This document shows positions 33,520-42,044 of a stretch of 64,000 nt of DNA, piece by piece. Source of the DNA: Flavobacterium rhamnosiphilum (lineage in GTDB: Bacteria; Bacteroidota; Bacteroidia; Flavobacteriales; Flavobacteriaceae). A program made the translations under genes and the position numbers. Numbering within the stretch: the stretch's first letter is position 1; every line of letters begins with the position of its first letter. Where the stretch lies: positions 372,001 to 436,000 of the forward strand of contig NZ_SMLG01000001.1 of assembly GCF_004349195.1 (NCBI RefSeq), given 5' to 3'. Below the pieces are notes generated by a model, which saw nothing but the letters and a program-made list of their open reading frames with translations, ran no database searches and was not told the DNA's origin.

Positions 33520-33801
33520 ATGAAAAAAGCAATCTTAACAATCGGATTATTCTCTTTAGTAATGATATTAACATCTTTTACTACGCCAGAAAAAACTAAT
33601 GTAGTTTTAACTAATTCTTTATCAGTGGATTTAACTGGTGGAGCTAGTGTTGGAGGTAACAAGAAAATAGATTTAACTGGCGGAGCTAGTGTTGGAGGTA
33701 ACAAGAAAATAGATTTAACTGGCGGAGCTAGTGTTGGAGGTAACAAGAAAATAGATTTAACTGGCGGAGCTAGTGTTGGAGGTAACAAGAAAATAGATTA
33801 A
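33520..33801 (+). CDS. secreted tandem-repeat peptide precursor (novel, unknown)
   Basis: 93 aa. It begins with a signal peptide (MKKAILTIGLFSLVMILTSF), then a short linker (TTPEKTNVVLTNSLSV), then four units of DLTGGASVGGNKKI and a final Asp. The units are identical in protein and nearly so in DNA (see the repeat entry). Each contains Gly-Gly pairs and one Lys-Lys, which would allow cutting into identical peptides of 12-14 residues. No transmembrane or enzyme motif is present. It lies between a LytTR regulator and a lipoprotein sensor kinase/response regulator, and ends at its own terminator. I do not recognise the family. Possible roles: a peptide signal precursor, a substrate for modification, or a small envelope repeat protein. 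The reverse-strand frame over the repeats is a shadow. Confidence 0.7.
   Translation: MKKAILTIGLFSLVMILTSFTTPEKTNVVLTNSLSVDLTGGASVGGNKKIDLTGGASVGGNKKIDLTGGASVGGNKKIDLTGGASVGGNKKID
33628..33795 (+). repeat. 42-bp tandem repeat, four units
   Basis: Units at 33628-33669, 33670-33711, 33712-33753 and 33754-33795, each 14 codons. Units 2-4 look identical; unit 1 differs by a silent change (GGT for GGC, third base of the fourth codon). Such identity points to recent duplication or gene conversion. Confidence 0.9.
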
Positions 33802-33837
33802 ATTTTTTCTGAAATTTAATTTTAAAAATAATGTTAA

Positions 33838-33866
33838 GGCTATCAAATTTTTGATAGCCTTTTTTT
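33838..33866 (+). terminator. Rho-independent terminator of the repeat-peptide gene
   Basis: Stem ggctatcaaa/tttgatagcc with a short loop and seven Ts, 37 bases after the stop. It isolates the peptide gene from the kinase operon. Confidence 0.85.
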
Positions 33867-33882
33867 ATGTCAATAGTTTTAG

Positions 33883-33890
33883 TATTTTTG
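33883..33890 (+). promoter_or_regulatory. -7 promoter element (TATTTTTG) of the kinase operon
   Basis: TAnnTTTG match 21 bases before the TTG start of the kinase gene, after the terminator. Confidence 0.5.
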
Positions 33891-33910
33891 ATAAAATTCA
33901 AAATTAACTA

Positions 33911-35959
33911 TTGAAAAAGACTTCTAACATATACATAGTATTATTGCTAGTTTTTGTTTTATTTGGTTGTTCCAAAAAAAATGAAATAAAGAATGATGTC
34001 ATTACTTCTAAAGACAGTCTTTCATCGTATCTAACTTTAGCAAATAATTTTCAATCATCAAAAGAGAAAAGAGAAGAGTATAATAGGAAAGCTTTTAATA
34101 TTATTAAACTTCAAGAAAATGATTCGCTAAATAGAGTAAACTTATTCAGAGTTGCGAACCGTTATTATAATATGGATAATTGGAAAGATTTTAAAGTAAC
34201 AGTAGATCTGGTTTTAGAAAATTCAGTTAGCAGTAAAGATTCTGTAAACATAGCTAAATCTTATACTTATTTAGGAGACTATTATAGTACACAAGCTATA
34301 TCAGAAAGTGCTTTTTTGAATTATTCCAATGCTGAAAAAATTTATGATAAATTAGACGACACTTATAATTTAGCTAAAACTCGCCTAAGTAAAGCTTATC
34401 TAAGATATGGTGAAAATGATTTTTCGGGAAGTGAATTAGAAGTATTTGATGCTTTACGTGTTATAAAAGGTGAAAAAGCAAATGACATTTTATATGAGTC
34501 CTATAATTTATTGGGTGTAATATACAATGAAATTGGAGAATTCGACAATGCTATTACTTACCATAATAAAGCATTATCTAGTATAGATGATGATGTGATA
34601 GCATTACAGTTTCAATCAAAAGCAACTTCTCTAAATAACATGGGGCTAGTTTATCAAAATTTAAATAAACATAAACAAGCCAAAATCTATTTTCAACAAG
34701 GATTAGAGCAAAAGAATTTAAGTATTGATAAAGTGTCATTATATGCGATGTTATTGGATAATTTAGCTTATTCTAAAAGCAAATTAAAAGAGTCAGATGG
34801 TCTTCCTGATATGTTTTATAAATCCTTAAAAATTAGAGACAGTCTTGAATTAACGACAGGTATTTTTCTTAATAAAATTCATTTGTCGGAATATTTTGCT
34901 TCCAAAAAAGATACAGTTAAAGCAATAAATTACTCTAAAGAGGCGCTTGAGTTGTCTAGAAGGACTAAAAATTTTAGAAATATTTTAGGAGGTCTTAAAC
35001 AGTTAGCAATTATTGAGCCCCAAAAGGCATCAGTTTACACTAAAGAATATATCCACATCAATGATAGTTTGCAAAAAGCTGAGCGTAATATGGGTGAAAA
35101 ATTTACCCGCATAGAATATGAAACAGATAGGATACAAGAGGAGAACACCAGTTTAACAGCTCAAAACAGGAATTTAGTTTTTATTTTCAGTGGATTAGCG
35201 ATGTTGGGATTATTTACATTTGTAATTAAAACTCAAAAAGCTAAAAATCGAGAGTTACTATTCAAACAACAACAGCAAAAAGCAAATGAGGAAATCTATA
35301 ATTTAATGATTTCGCAACAGAATACCATTGAGGGGATTAGAATTAAAGAGAAAAAAAGAGTGGCTCAGGAATTGCACGATGGAGTTTTGGGGAGAATGTT
35401 TGGTATTCGAATGAACTTAGATAGTTTAAATAAAATTCACGACGTAACTGCTGTTGAAAAAAGAAACAACTACTTAACAGAGTTGAAAAGCATTGAGCAG
35501 GATATTCGTGAAATTTCCCATGATTTAAATAGAGAAAAATCAGAATTAATTAATAACTTCGTTGCTATTGTAGATAATTTACTTGAAGAACAGAAAAAGA
35601 CATTCAAGCCTAAATTATTTACAAGTATTGACAGAACCATAAAATGGGAGTTGTTAAGCAATTCGATTAAAATAAATTTATACAGAATTATTCAAGAGTC
35701 ACTTCAAAACATTAATAAGTATGCTGAAGCAAATACTATTAAAGTAGAACTAAAAAAAATTGAGGAAGATTTATTTTTAACCATAAGTGATGATGGTAAT
35801 GGATTTGATGTAAAAAAATCGAAAAAGGGCATTGGTTTGCAAAATATACAATCTCGTACCGTAGAATGCAATGGAACGGTTGACATAAAATCAAAAAAAG
35901 GGAATGGAACAATTATTACGATTGCAGTTCCATTTGAAAACAAACAAATACTTACATAG
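33911..35959 (+). CDS. lipoprotein TPR sensor histidine kinase (NarL-system type)
   Basis: 682 aa from a TTG start at 33911 (the signal sequence begins there and no ATG fits). The signal KKTSNIYIVLLLVFVLFGC ends in a lipobox (LFGC), which is followed by Ser-Lys. Residues about 30-410 are tetratricopeptide repeats (for example AKSYTYLGDYYSTQ, ESYNLLGVIYNEIGEFDNAI and LNNMGLVYQNLNKHKQAKIYF) on the periplasmic side. One transmembrane helix spans about 422-440. The HisKA_3 motif ELHDGVLGRMFG has phospho-His near 489. The HATPase domain has RIIQESLQNINKYAEA, ISDDGNGFD and GIGLQNIQSR. The response regulator starts two bases after its stop. The periplasmic TPR could bind the neighbouring repeat peptide; this is inference. 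Confidence 0.9.
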   Translation: MKKTSNIYIVLLLVFVLFGCSKKNEIKNDVITSKDSLSSYLTLANNFQSSKEKREEYNRKAFNIIKLQENDSLNRVNLFRVANRYYNMDNWKDFKVTVDLVLENSVSSKDSVNIAKSYTYLGDYYSTQAISESAFLNYSNAEKIYDKLDDTYNLAKTRLSKAYLRYGENDFSGSELEVFDALRVIKGEKANDILYESYNLLGVIYNEIGEFDNAITYHNKALSSIDDDVIALQFQSKATSLNNMGLVYQNLNKHKQAKIYFQQGLEQKNLSIDKVSLYAMLLDNLAYSKSKLKESDGLPDMFYKSLKIRDSLELTTGIFLNKIHLSEYFASKKDTVKAINYSKEALELSRRTKNFRNILGGLKQLAIIEPQKASVYTKEYIHINDSLQKAERNMGEKFTRIEYETDRIQEENTSLTAQNRNLVFIFSGLAMLGLFTFVIKTQKAKNRELLFKQQQQKANEEIYNLMISQQNTIEGIRIKEKKRVAQELHDGVLGRMFGIRMNLDSLNKIHDVTAVEKRNNYLTELKSIEQDIREISHDLNREKSELINNFVAIVDNLLEEQKKTFKPKLFTSIDRTIKWELLSNSIKINLYRIIQESLQNINKYAEANTIKVELKKIEEDLFLTISDDGNGFDVKKSKKGIGLQNIQSRTVECNGTVDIKSKKGNGTIITIAVPFENKQILT

Positions 35960-35961
35960 AA

Positions 35962-36657
35962 ATGACAATTGCCTCAGATGTAAAGACAACAACTAAAAAT
36001 AATATATTAATCGTTGATGATCACCCTTTTATTATTGAAGGATACAAAAATGCGATTACAAGATATAATCCTCAAGAATTTGAATTTTTAATTAGTCAGG
36101 CCAAAGATTGTGAATCGGCATATAATATCATTACAAACCCCGATACTATAGCTTTTGATATTGCTTTTTTAGATATTAGTATGCCTTCTTATGAAGAAAA
36201 AGGTATTTATAACGGCGAGGATTTGGCAAGATTGATTTCTGAATACATGCCCAGTTGCAAAATTATTTTGCTAACGATGTATACTGAATTGTTGAAAATA
36301 AAGACCATTATCAAAACAATTAACCCAAGTGGTTTGGTTATAAAAAATGATTTGACATTTGATGAATTGCTTTTTGCTTTTGATAAAGTTATAAAAGATG
36401 AAATATATTATAGTGAATCAGTTTTAAAAATGTTAAACCTGTCTGAAAAAGATACTATAGAAATTGACCAATTTGACAAACAAATTTTATTTCATTTGTC
36501 TAAAGGAACTAAGTTGAATGATATCCCACAATACATTCCAATTTCATTAGGGGCAATTGAAAGTAGAAAAATAAAATTAAAAGAATTATTAAAAATAGAA
36601 GAAGGCAGTGATGTCGACTTAATCCGAGAGGCAAAAAATAAAGGCTTACTTTTTTAA
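35962..36657 (+). CDS. response regulator, NarL/LuxR-type (divergent HTH)
   Basis: 231 aa. The receiver domain (about 13-135) has ILIVDDHPFIIEGY (acidic pair at 19-20), phospho-acceptor Asp71 in AFLDISMP, Thr in ILLTMYTE and Lys in GLVIKNDLT. The C-terminal part (about 165-225) fits the place of a LuxR helix-turn-helix (DKQILFHLSKGTKLNDIPQY, then SLGAIESRKIKLKELLKI) but is a weak match. It starts two bases after the kinase stop, so the pair is translationally coupled. A terminator follows. It is the obvious partner of the TPR kinase. Confidence 0.88.
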   Translation: MTIASDVKTTTKNNILIVDDHPFIIEGYKNAITRYNPQEFEFLISQAKDCESAYNIITNPDTIAFDIAFLDISMPSYEEKGIYNGEDLARLISEYMPSCKIILLTMYTELLKIKTIIKTINPSGLVIKNDLTFDELLFAFDKVIKDEIYYSESVLKMLNLSEKDTIEIDQFDKQILFHLSKGTKLNDIPQYIPISLGAIESRKIKLKELLKIEEGSDVDLIREAKNKGLLF

Positions 36658-36670
36658 ATTTTCTTAAACA

Positions 36671-36703
36671 AAAAAACGACACTATTTAGGTGTCGTTTTT
36701 TTT
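36671..36703 (+). terminator. Rho-independent terminator
   Basis: Stem acgacac/gtgtcgt flanked by an A-run and eight Ts, between the convergent response regulator and thiL genes. Confidence 0.85.
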
Positions 36704-36718
36704 GTTTTTAAAGAGATT

Positions 36719-37765
36719 TTATTCGCTTAAAGCATCCCAACCACGTGCTTTCAAAGCAATTTTTGTATTGGCTCGAGTTACTAAATGAATGCCTTCACTT
36801 TCTTGTGTCATGTGACCTATAATTGTAAAATTTGGATTCCCTTTGATTTTTTCAAAATCTTCCATGGCAATGGTGAAGAGTAATTCATAATCTTCTCCTC
36901 CGTTTATTGCCACTGTTGTACTGTCGATGTTGAATTCTTCACAAACATTAATGAATTGAGGATCAATAGGTAATTTGTCTTCATATAAATTACAACCCAC
37001 TTTTGATTGTTTGCACAAATGCATAACTTCCGATGACAATCCATCAGAGATATCAATCATAGAAGTTGGTTTTATTTCTAAAGCGTGCAATAAAGTACGG
37101 ACATCTTTTCTGGCTTCTGGCTTCAATTGACGCTCGATTAAATACGTATAGGCATCTAAATCAGGTTGTGAATTTGGGTTCACCTGAAACACTTGTTTTT
37201 CTCTTTCTAAAACTTGCAATCCCATGTAAGCTGCGCCAATATCGCCAGTAACCACTAACAAATCAGTTTGTTTGGCGCCATTTCTATAAACGATCTCCTC
37301 TTCATCTGCTTCGCCGATTGCGGTAATACTAATGATTAAGCCTTTTTGTGATGAGGTAGTGTCACCGCCTATAACATCTACATTATATTCACGGGCTGCA
37401 TGTGTTATTCCTGCAAATAATTCGTCTAAAGCTTCCAAAGGAAAACGATTAGATACCGCAATTGAAACCGTGATTTGAGTTGGTTTGGCATTCATCGCAC
37501 AAATGTCAGAAACATTGACTACGACTGCTTTATAACCTAAATGTTTTAAGGGCATGTAGGCCAAATCAAAATGTACACCTTCAATCAATAAATCAGTAGA
37601 AACAACTACTTTTTTATCTTTGAAATCCAAAACAGCAGCATCATCCCCAATTCCTTTTAAAGTCGAAGGTTGGTTGATTTCAAAGTTTTTTGTCAAATGG
37701 TCTATCAATCCAAATTCTCCTAATTGGGCAATACTTGTACGTTGTGGGGTTTTATCTTCGATCAT
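36719..37765 (-). CDS. thiL: thiamine-monophosphate kinase
   Basis: 348 aa from the ATG at 37765 (MIEDKTPQRTSIAQLGEFGL). An in-frame ATG at 37801 is rejected because its 12 extra codons are encoded by a copy of the family D hairpin repeat. The enzyme phosphorylates TMP to TDP, the last step of thiamine cofactor synthesis. AIR-synthase-like motifs include GIGDDAAVLDF, VVSTDLLIEGVHFD, NVSDICAMNAKP, GGDTTSSQKGLIISI and SMIDISDGLSSEVMH, with NGGEDYELLFT near the C-terminus. No other thi genes are near. Confidence 0.93.
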   Translation of the reverse strand: MIEDKTPQRTSIAQLGEFGLIDHLTKNFEINQPSTLKGIGDDAAVLDFKDKKVVVSTDLLIEGVHFDLAYMPLKHLGYKAVVVNVSDICAMNAKPTQITVSIAVSNRFPLEALDELFAGITHAAREYNVDVIGGDTTSSQKGLIISITAIGEADEEEIVYRNGAKQTDLLVVTGDIGAAYMGLQVLEREKQVFQVNPNSQPDLDAYTYLIERQLKPEARKDVRTLLHALEIKPTSMIDISDGLSSEVMHLCKQSKVGCNLYEDKLPIDPQFINVCEEFNIDSTTVAINGGEDYELLFTIAMEDFEKIKGNPNFTIIGHMTQESEGIHLVTRANTKIALKARGWDALSE

Positions 37766-37769
37766 GATT

Positions 37770-37789
37770 GTTGCGAGGAACGAAGCAAC
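37770..37789. repeat. interspersed short hairpin repeat, family D (copy 2)
   Basis: gttgcgaggaacgaagcaac, the same loop as at 1592-1611 but with the outer pair changed to G-C. It lies 4 bases upstream of the true thiL start and creates the false N-terminal extension. Confidence 0.6.
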
Positions 37790-37914
37790 CGCTTCATTCA
37801 CTTATTTTAATTTAAAAAAGTTTATTTGGTTGCAAATATACGAAGAAATATTCGCCTTGGTTTGTACCATTTTTCCAAATTTTATCGCACCTTTAGGTAG
37901 TTAAATCGTGCAAA

Positions 37915-38847
37915 ATGAAATTATTTGATATAGTTACCCTTACAGTTAATCCTGCTTTGGACAAAAGTGCTCATTTTTCCGGATTGGTGCCTGAGCAAAA
38001 AATTAGATGTGAAGAACCGCGTTATGATGCCGGAGGTGGAGGAATCAATGTGTCTAAAGCAATTTCTCGTTTAGAAGGAACTTCTTTAGCGGTATTCACT
38101 TCTGGCGGTCCAACAGGTAAAATGCTTGAAAATCTTGTGAATAAGGAATCGATAGACTACAAAGCTATCGGAATTCAAAGCTGGACAAGAGAAAGTTTCG
38201 TGGCTGTTGATGATAATACGAATTCTCAATATCGTTTTAGTTTTCCAGGACCAGCCATTTCATCAGCCGAAAAAGAGGAGGTCATTCAAATCATACGAGA
38301 ACTTAAACCTAAATTTCTGGTTGTCAGTGGGGGCTTGAACAAAGATTTATCAATAGATTTTTATCAAAAAATTGCTGAAATAGCAAGAGAATCAAACTCA
38401 AAAATGATTGTAGATACCTCAGGCGAAGCACTAAAAAAGGTATTGGAAACAGGTGTTTATATGATAAAACCCAATGTTGGAGAATTGGCAAAATTGATAG
38501 GTGTGGAGCGATTGGAACTGGAAGAAGTAAACGAAGCCGCAAAACAAATCATTGCCAAAGGCGGAGCCGAAATCGTAGTCGTTTCCCTTGGCCCGCAAGG
38601 TGCAGTATTAGTTACCAAAGATTCTTACGACTTTGTTCCTGCTCCTAATGTTGCCAAAAAGAGTACTGTTGGTGCTGGAGACAGTATGGTTGGTGGAATG
38701 GTTTGGGCACTTTCGCAAAATAAAAGCCTGAAAGAAGTTATTCGTTGGGGGGTTGCTTGCGGATCGGCAGCAACGATGAATGAAGGAACCCAATTGTTTA
38801 AATTCGAAGATGCAAAACGATTGTTTGAATGGTTGCAGAATAAATAA
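37915..38847 (+). CDS. pfkB: 6-phosphofructokinase II family hexose-phosphate kinase
   Basis: 310 aa. It is a ribokinase-fold kinase close to E. coli PfkB: IVTLTVNPALDKS at the start, RCEEPRYDAGGGGINVSKAI (about 32-51), the middle block KMIVDTSGEAL, VKPN-type YMIKPNVGELAKL, VVSLGPQGAVLVT, and the anion hole STVGAGDSMVGGMVWAL with the catalytic Asp (about 253). WGVACGSAATMNEGTQL is the family end block. It may phosphorylate fructose 6-phosphate, although 1-phosphofructokinase or tagatose-6-phosphate kinase activity cannot be excluded. It is divergent from thiL and convergent with lepA. Flavobacteria also have ATP-PfkA, so this may be a second enzyme. Confidence 0.85.
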   Translation: MKLFDIVTLTVNPALDKSAHFSGLVPEQKIRCEEPRYDAGGGGINVSKAISRLEGTSLAVFTSGGPTGKMLENLVNKESIDYKAIGIQSWTRESFVAVDDNTNSQYRFSFPGPAISSAEKEEVIQIIRELKPKFLVVSGGLNKDLSIDFYQKIAEIARESNSKMIVDTSGEALKKVLETGVYMIKPNVGELAKLIGVERLELEEVNEAAKQIIAKGGAEIVVVSLGPQGAVLVTKDSYDFVPAPNVAKKSTVGAGDSMVGGMVWALSQNKSLKEVIRWGVACGSAATMNEGTQLFKFEDAKRLFEWLQNK

Positions 38848-38849
38848 AA

Positions 38850-38883
38850 ACAAAAAAACCTGACAATTTTAATTATCAGGTTT
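38850..38883 (-). terminator. Rho-independent terminator of lepA (minus strand)
   Basis: On the minus strand aaacctga/tcaggttt is followed by seven Ts (plus-strand A-run 38850-38857). It is weaker in the plus direction for pfkB. Confidence 0.7.
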
Positions 38884-38899
38884 CTAATATATTTATTCC

Positions 38900-38927
38900 T
38901 AGTTCCCCCTTCGGGGGTTAGGGGGAT
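38900..38927. repeat. GC-rich hairpin, family F (solo copy 1)
   Basis: tccccct-tcg-gggggttaggggga, directly abutting the lepA stop codon. It is similar to the ends of the element inside addA. It stands out in AT-rich DNA. Confidence 0.5.
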
Positions 38928-40724
38928 TTAATCATTCAACTTCAAAACAGCCATAAACGCTTCTTGTGGAATTTCAACATTTCCAACCAATCTCATACGT
39001 TTTTTACCTTTTTTCTGTTTTTCTAATAATTTACGTTTACGGGAAATATCTCCACCATAACATTTGGCGGTAACGTCTTTACGTAAGGCTTTTATCGTTT
39101 CACGAGAGATTACTTTCACCCCGATAGCAGCTTGAACAGGAATGTCAAATTGTTGACGCGGAATTAATTCTTTCAGTTTCTCACACATTTTTTTACCAAT
39201 CGAATAGGCGTTGTCAGCATGCATCAAAGAGGATAAAGCATCCACAATGGTAGCGTTCAATAAGATATCCACTTTAACCAAATTAGAAGTTCTCATTCCA
39301 ATTGGCGTATAGTCGAAGGAAGCGTAACCTTTAGAAACGGTTTTCAAACGGTCGTAAAAATCAAACACAATCTCTGCCAAAGGCATGTCAAAAGTCAACT
39401 CTACACGTTCCGTAGTCAAATACGTTTGATTGGTAATCAATCCACGTTTTTCGATACACAAACTCATTACATTTCCAACATAATCGGATTTGGTAATGAT
39501 TGTGGCTTTAATAAAAGGTTCTTCAACATGGTCTAAGCGAGATGGCTCCGGCAAGTCAGAAGGATTGTTTACTATAAGTGGTGTTGTAGGATCTTTTTTG
39601 GTGTAAGCCAAATACGAAACGTTGGGAACTGTAGTAATCACAGTCATGTTGAACTCTCTCTCCAAACGCTCCTGAATAATTTCCATGTGTAACATTCCCA
39701 AGAATCCGCAACGGAAACCAAATCCCAAAGCTGCTGAGCTTTCCGGTAAAAACACCAACGAGGCATCATTCAACTGTAATTTTTCCATAGAGTTTCTCAA
39801 CTCTTCATAATCTTCGGTGTCTACAGGATAAATTCCAGCAAAAACCATTGGTTTTACATCTTCAAAACCTTTAATTATATTCGTTGTTGGCGTTTTCGCA
39901 TCCGTCAACGTATCTCCTACTTTTACTTCTTTCGCTTCTTTAATTCCAGAAATTAAATACCCAACGTCACCTGCTGAAATTACTTGTTTCGGAACTTGGT
40001 TTAATTTCAAAGTACCAATTTCATCCGCAAAATATTCATTTCCGGTAGCCATAAATTTAATCTTTTGGCCTTTTTTAATCTGTCCGTTTTTTACACGGAA
40101 AATAACTTCGATTCCTCGAAACGGATTGTAATGCGAGTCAAAAATCAATGCTTGTAAAGGTTCGTCAACATTTCCTGATGGAGGCGGAATTTTTTCGATA
40201 ATGGCTGCCAATATATTTTCTACACCAAAACCAGTTTTACCCGAAGCGTGAATAATATCTTCTAATTTACATCCAAGTAAATCGATAATATCGTCGCTCA
40301 CTTCCTCAGGATTGGCGCTTGGTAAATCTACTTTATTCAAAACCGGAATAATTTCCAAGTCATTCTCCAAAGCCAAATATAAATTCGAAATTGTTTGTGC
40401 CTGGATACTTTGCGCTGCATCTACAATCAAAAGCGCACCTTCACAAGCCGCGATTGAACGAGAAACCTCATACGAAAAATCCACGTGTCCCGGAGTATCA
40501 ATCAAATTCAGGATGTATTCTTGTCCTTTATACGTATATTCCATCTGAATCGCGTGACTCTTAATCGTAATCCCACGTTCACGCTCCAAGTCCATGTTGT
40601 CAAGCAATTGCGCTTTTTCTTCACGAGCAGTTACTGTTTGTGTAGCACCAAGTAATCGGTCAGCAAGCGTGCTTTTCCCATGATCAATATGTGCAATAAT
40701 GCAAAAATTCCTAATATGTTTCAT
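38928..40724 (-). CDS. lepA: elongation factor 4 (LepA)
   Basis: 598 aa. It is a ribosome-binding GTPase similar to EF-G that affects initiation and back-translocation. GTPase motifs are G1 [14 protein letters not shown] (about 10-23), [28 protein letters not shown] (about 77-90), NKVDLP (about 131) and the later SASGKTG-type ASGKTG. The LepA-specific C-terminal end is present: [29 protein letters not shown] (key part [17 protein letters not shown]) and [14 protein letters not shown]. It is a stand-alone minus-strand gene. A family F hairpin abuts its stop and a family B repeat lies upstream of its start. Confidence 0.97.
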   Translation of the reverse strand: MKHIRNFCIIAHIDHGKSTLADRLLGATQTVTAREEKAQLLDNMDLERERGITIKSHAIQMEYTYKGQEYILNLIDTPGHVDFSYEVSRSIAACEGALLIVDAAQSIQAQTISNLYLALENDLEIIPVLNKVDLPSANPEEVSDDIIDLLGCKLEDIIHASGKTGFGVENILAAIIEKIPPPSGNVDEPLQALIFDSHYNPFRGIEVIFRVKNGQIKKGQKIKFMATGNEYFADEIGTLKLNQVPKQVISAGDVGYLISGIKEAKEVKVGDTLTDAKTPTTNIIKGFEDVKPMVFAGIYPVDTEDYEELRNSMEKLQLNDASLVFLPESSAALGFGFRCGFLGMLHMEIIQERLEREFNMTVITTVPNVSYLAYTKKDPTTPLIVNNPSDLPEPSRLDHVEEPFIKATIITKSDYVGNVMSLCIEKRGLITNQTYLTTERVELTFDMPLAEIVFDFYDRLKTVSKGYASFDYTPIGMRTSNLVKVDILLNATIVDALSSLMHADNAYSIGKKMCEKLKELIPRQQFDIPVQAAIGVKVISRETIKALRKDVTAKCYGGDISRKRKLLEKQKKGKKRMRLVGNVEIPQEAFMAVLKLND

Positions 40725-40749
40725 TTTCTGTTGATATCAAATTTATTTT

Positions 40750-40855
40750 GGGCGTGACCCGCTGAAAAACCGGGTCGGGCTATTCGCTACAAGTCCTCGC
40801 AAAGTTCCGCTGTCGCTACACTTTGCTGTGGGCTTTCCACTGCTATCCCTCACGC
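40750..40855 (+). repeat. interspersed palindromic repeat, family B (copy 1)
   Basis: Outer stem GCGTGA/TCACGC, then ACCCG/CGGGT, the conserved word GGGCTATTCGCTACAAGTCC, an inner stem gcaaag/ctttgc and the conserved word TGTGGGCTTTCCACTGCTAT. The second copy, in the opposite orientation, is at 57727-57834. It lies between the divergent lepA and dusB genes. Confidence 0.75.
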
Positions 40856-40988
40856 AATCGCCAAACAGCGACAATTAATCTGCAAATATAAGCTAAATTC
40901 AACAGTTTCAAAGTCCCGAATTCGCAAACTAATCGCTTTAATACTAAGTCTTTCTTCTTTCTTCTTTTATCCTTTCATCTAAAAAACG

Positions 40989-40996
40989 TAATTTTG
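40989..40996 (+). promoter_or_regulatory. -7 promoter element (TAATTTTG) of dusB
   Basis: Exact TAnnTTTG match 11 bases before the dusB ATG at 41008; the leader would be only a few bases. Confidence 0.45.
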
Positions 40997-41007
40997 CACC
41001 AAAATAA

Positions 41008-42006
41008 ATGAAGATGATTAAGATTGGCAACATAATATTACCCGAATTCCCTTTACTTCTCGCACCTATGGAAGATGTGAGTGATCCGCCTTTTCGCAGA
41101 TTGTGTAAAGCCCACGGTGCCGATTTGATGTATTCAGAATTTATTTCTTCCGAAGGATTAATTCGGGATGCCATTAAAAGCCGAATGAAATTAGATATTT
41201 TCGATTACGAAAGACCCGTAGGCATCCAGATTTTTGGCGGAGACGAAGAAGCAATGGCGATGTCCTCCAAAATTGTTTCCGCAGTAAACCCCGATTTAAT
41301 TGATATTAATTTTGGTTGCCCTGTCAAAAAAGTCGTTTGCAAAGGTGCCGGAGCCGGAGTTCTCAAAGACGTTGATTTGATGATTCGCTTGACTCAAGCC
41401 GTTATCGATAGCACGCATTTACCGGTAACCGTAAAAACACGTTTGGGTTGGGACGATAATTCCATTAATATTGATGAGGTTGCAGAGCGTTTACAAGATA
41501 TTGGTGTTGCTGCATTGAGCATTCACGCCAGAACTCGTGCCCAAATGTACAAAGGCCATTCTGACTGGTCACATATTGCCAGAGTGAAAAATAATCCTAG
41601 AATTACGATGCCTATTTTTGGTAATGGCGATATCGATTCTCCAGAAAAAGCATTACAGTATAAAAATGAATACGGTATTGACGGAATCATGATTGGTCGT
41701 GCCGCAATTGGTTATCCTTGGATTTTTGATGAAATCAAACATTACTTCAAAACTGGCGAGCATATGCCAAAACCTACTGTTATTGATAGAGTAGAAGCCG
41801 TGAGAAATCACCTCACTTGGGCAATGGAATGGAAAGGTGAAAGATTAGGCATTGTTGAAACAAGACCACATTATACCAATTATTTCAAAGGAATTCATTC
41901 TTTTAAAACCTACAAACAAAAATTAGTAACGCTGGATCGTCCTGAAGAATTGTTTGCAGCTTTGAATGAAATCGAAGAAGCGTACGCAGGATACGAGGTT
42001 GTTTGA
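41008..42006 (+). CDS. dusB: tRNA-dihydrouridine synthase
   Basis: 332 aa. This FMN enzyme reduces uridine to dihydrouridine in tRNA D-loops. The N-terminal TIM barrel shows LLAPMEDVSDPPFRRLC (about 17-33), the active-site INFGCPVKKVVCKGAGAGVL (about 96-115; catalytic Cys in VCKG), VKTRLGWDD, LSIHARTRAQMYKGHSDWSHI (about 171-191; key part HARTRAQMYKG) and IFGNGDI. A helical RNA-binding domain follows (KGIHSFKTYKQKLV). In Bacteroidota the gene is usually called dusB. The leader is very short. It converges with the MATE gene through a perfect palindromic terminator. Confidence 0.93.
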   Translation: MKMIKIGNIILPEFPLLLAPMEDVSDPPFRRLCKAHGADLMYSEFISSEGLIRDAIKSRMKLDIFDYERPVGIQIFGGDEEAMAMSSKIVSAVNPDLIDINFGCPVKKVVCKGAGAGVLKDVDLMIRLTQAVIDSTHLPVTVKTRLGWDDNSINIDEVAERLQDIGVAALSIHARTRAQMYKGHSDWSHIARVKNNPRITMPIFGNGDIDSPEKALQYKNEYGIDGIMIGRAAIGYPWIFDEIKHYFKTGEHMPKPTVIDRVEAVRNHLTWAMEWKGERLGIVETRPHYTNYFKGIHSFKTYKQKLVTLDRPEELFAALNEIEEAYAGYEVV

Positions 42007-42011
42007 AATAT

Positions 42012-42041
42012 AAAAGGCTTAACAAATTTGTTAAGCCTTTT
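42012..42041. terminator. bidirectional Rho-independent terminator
   Basis: A 30-base perfect palindrome (aaaaggcttaacaaa and its complement) between the convergent dusB and MATE genes. Confidence 0.9.
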
Positions 42042-42044
42042 GTC

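Noticed and set aside
33459-33788. Minus-strand frame of 109 codons with repeated PPTLAPPVKSIFL
   Set aside because: It is the antisense shadow of the plus-strand tandem repeat; the plus frame has a signal peptide, a better start and its own terminator.
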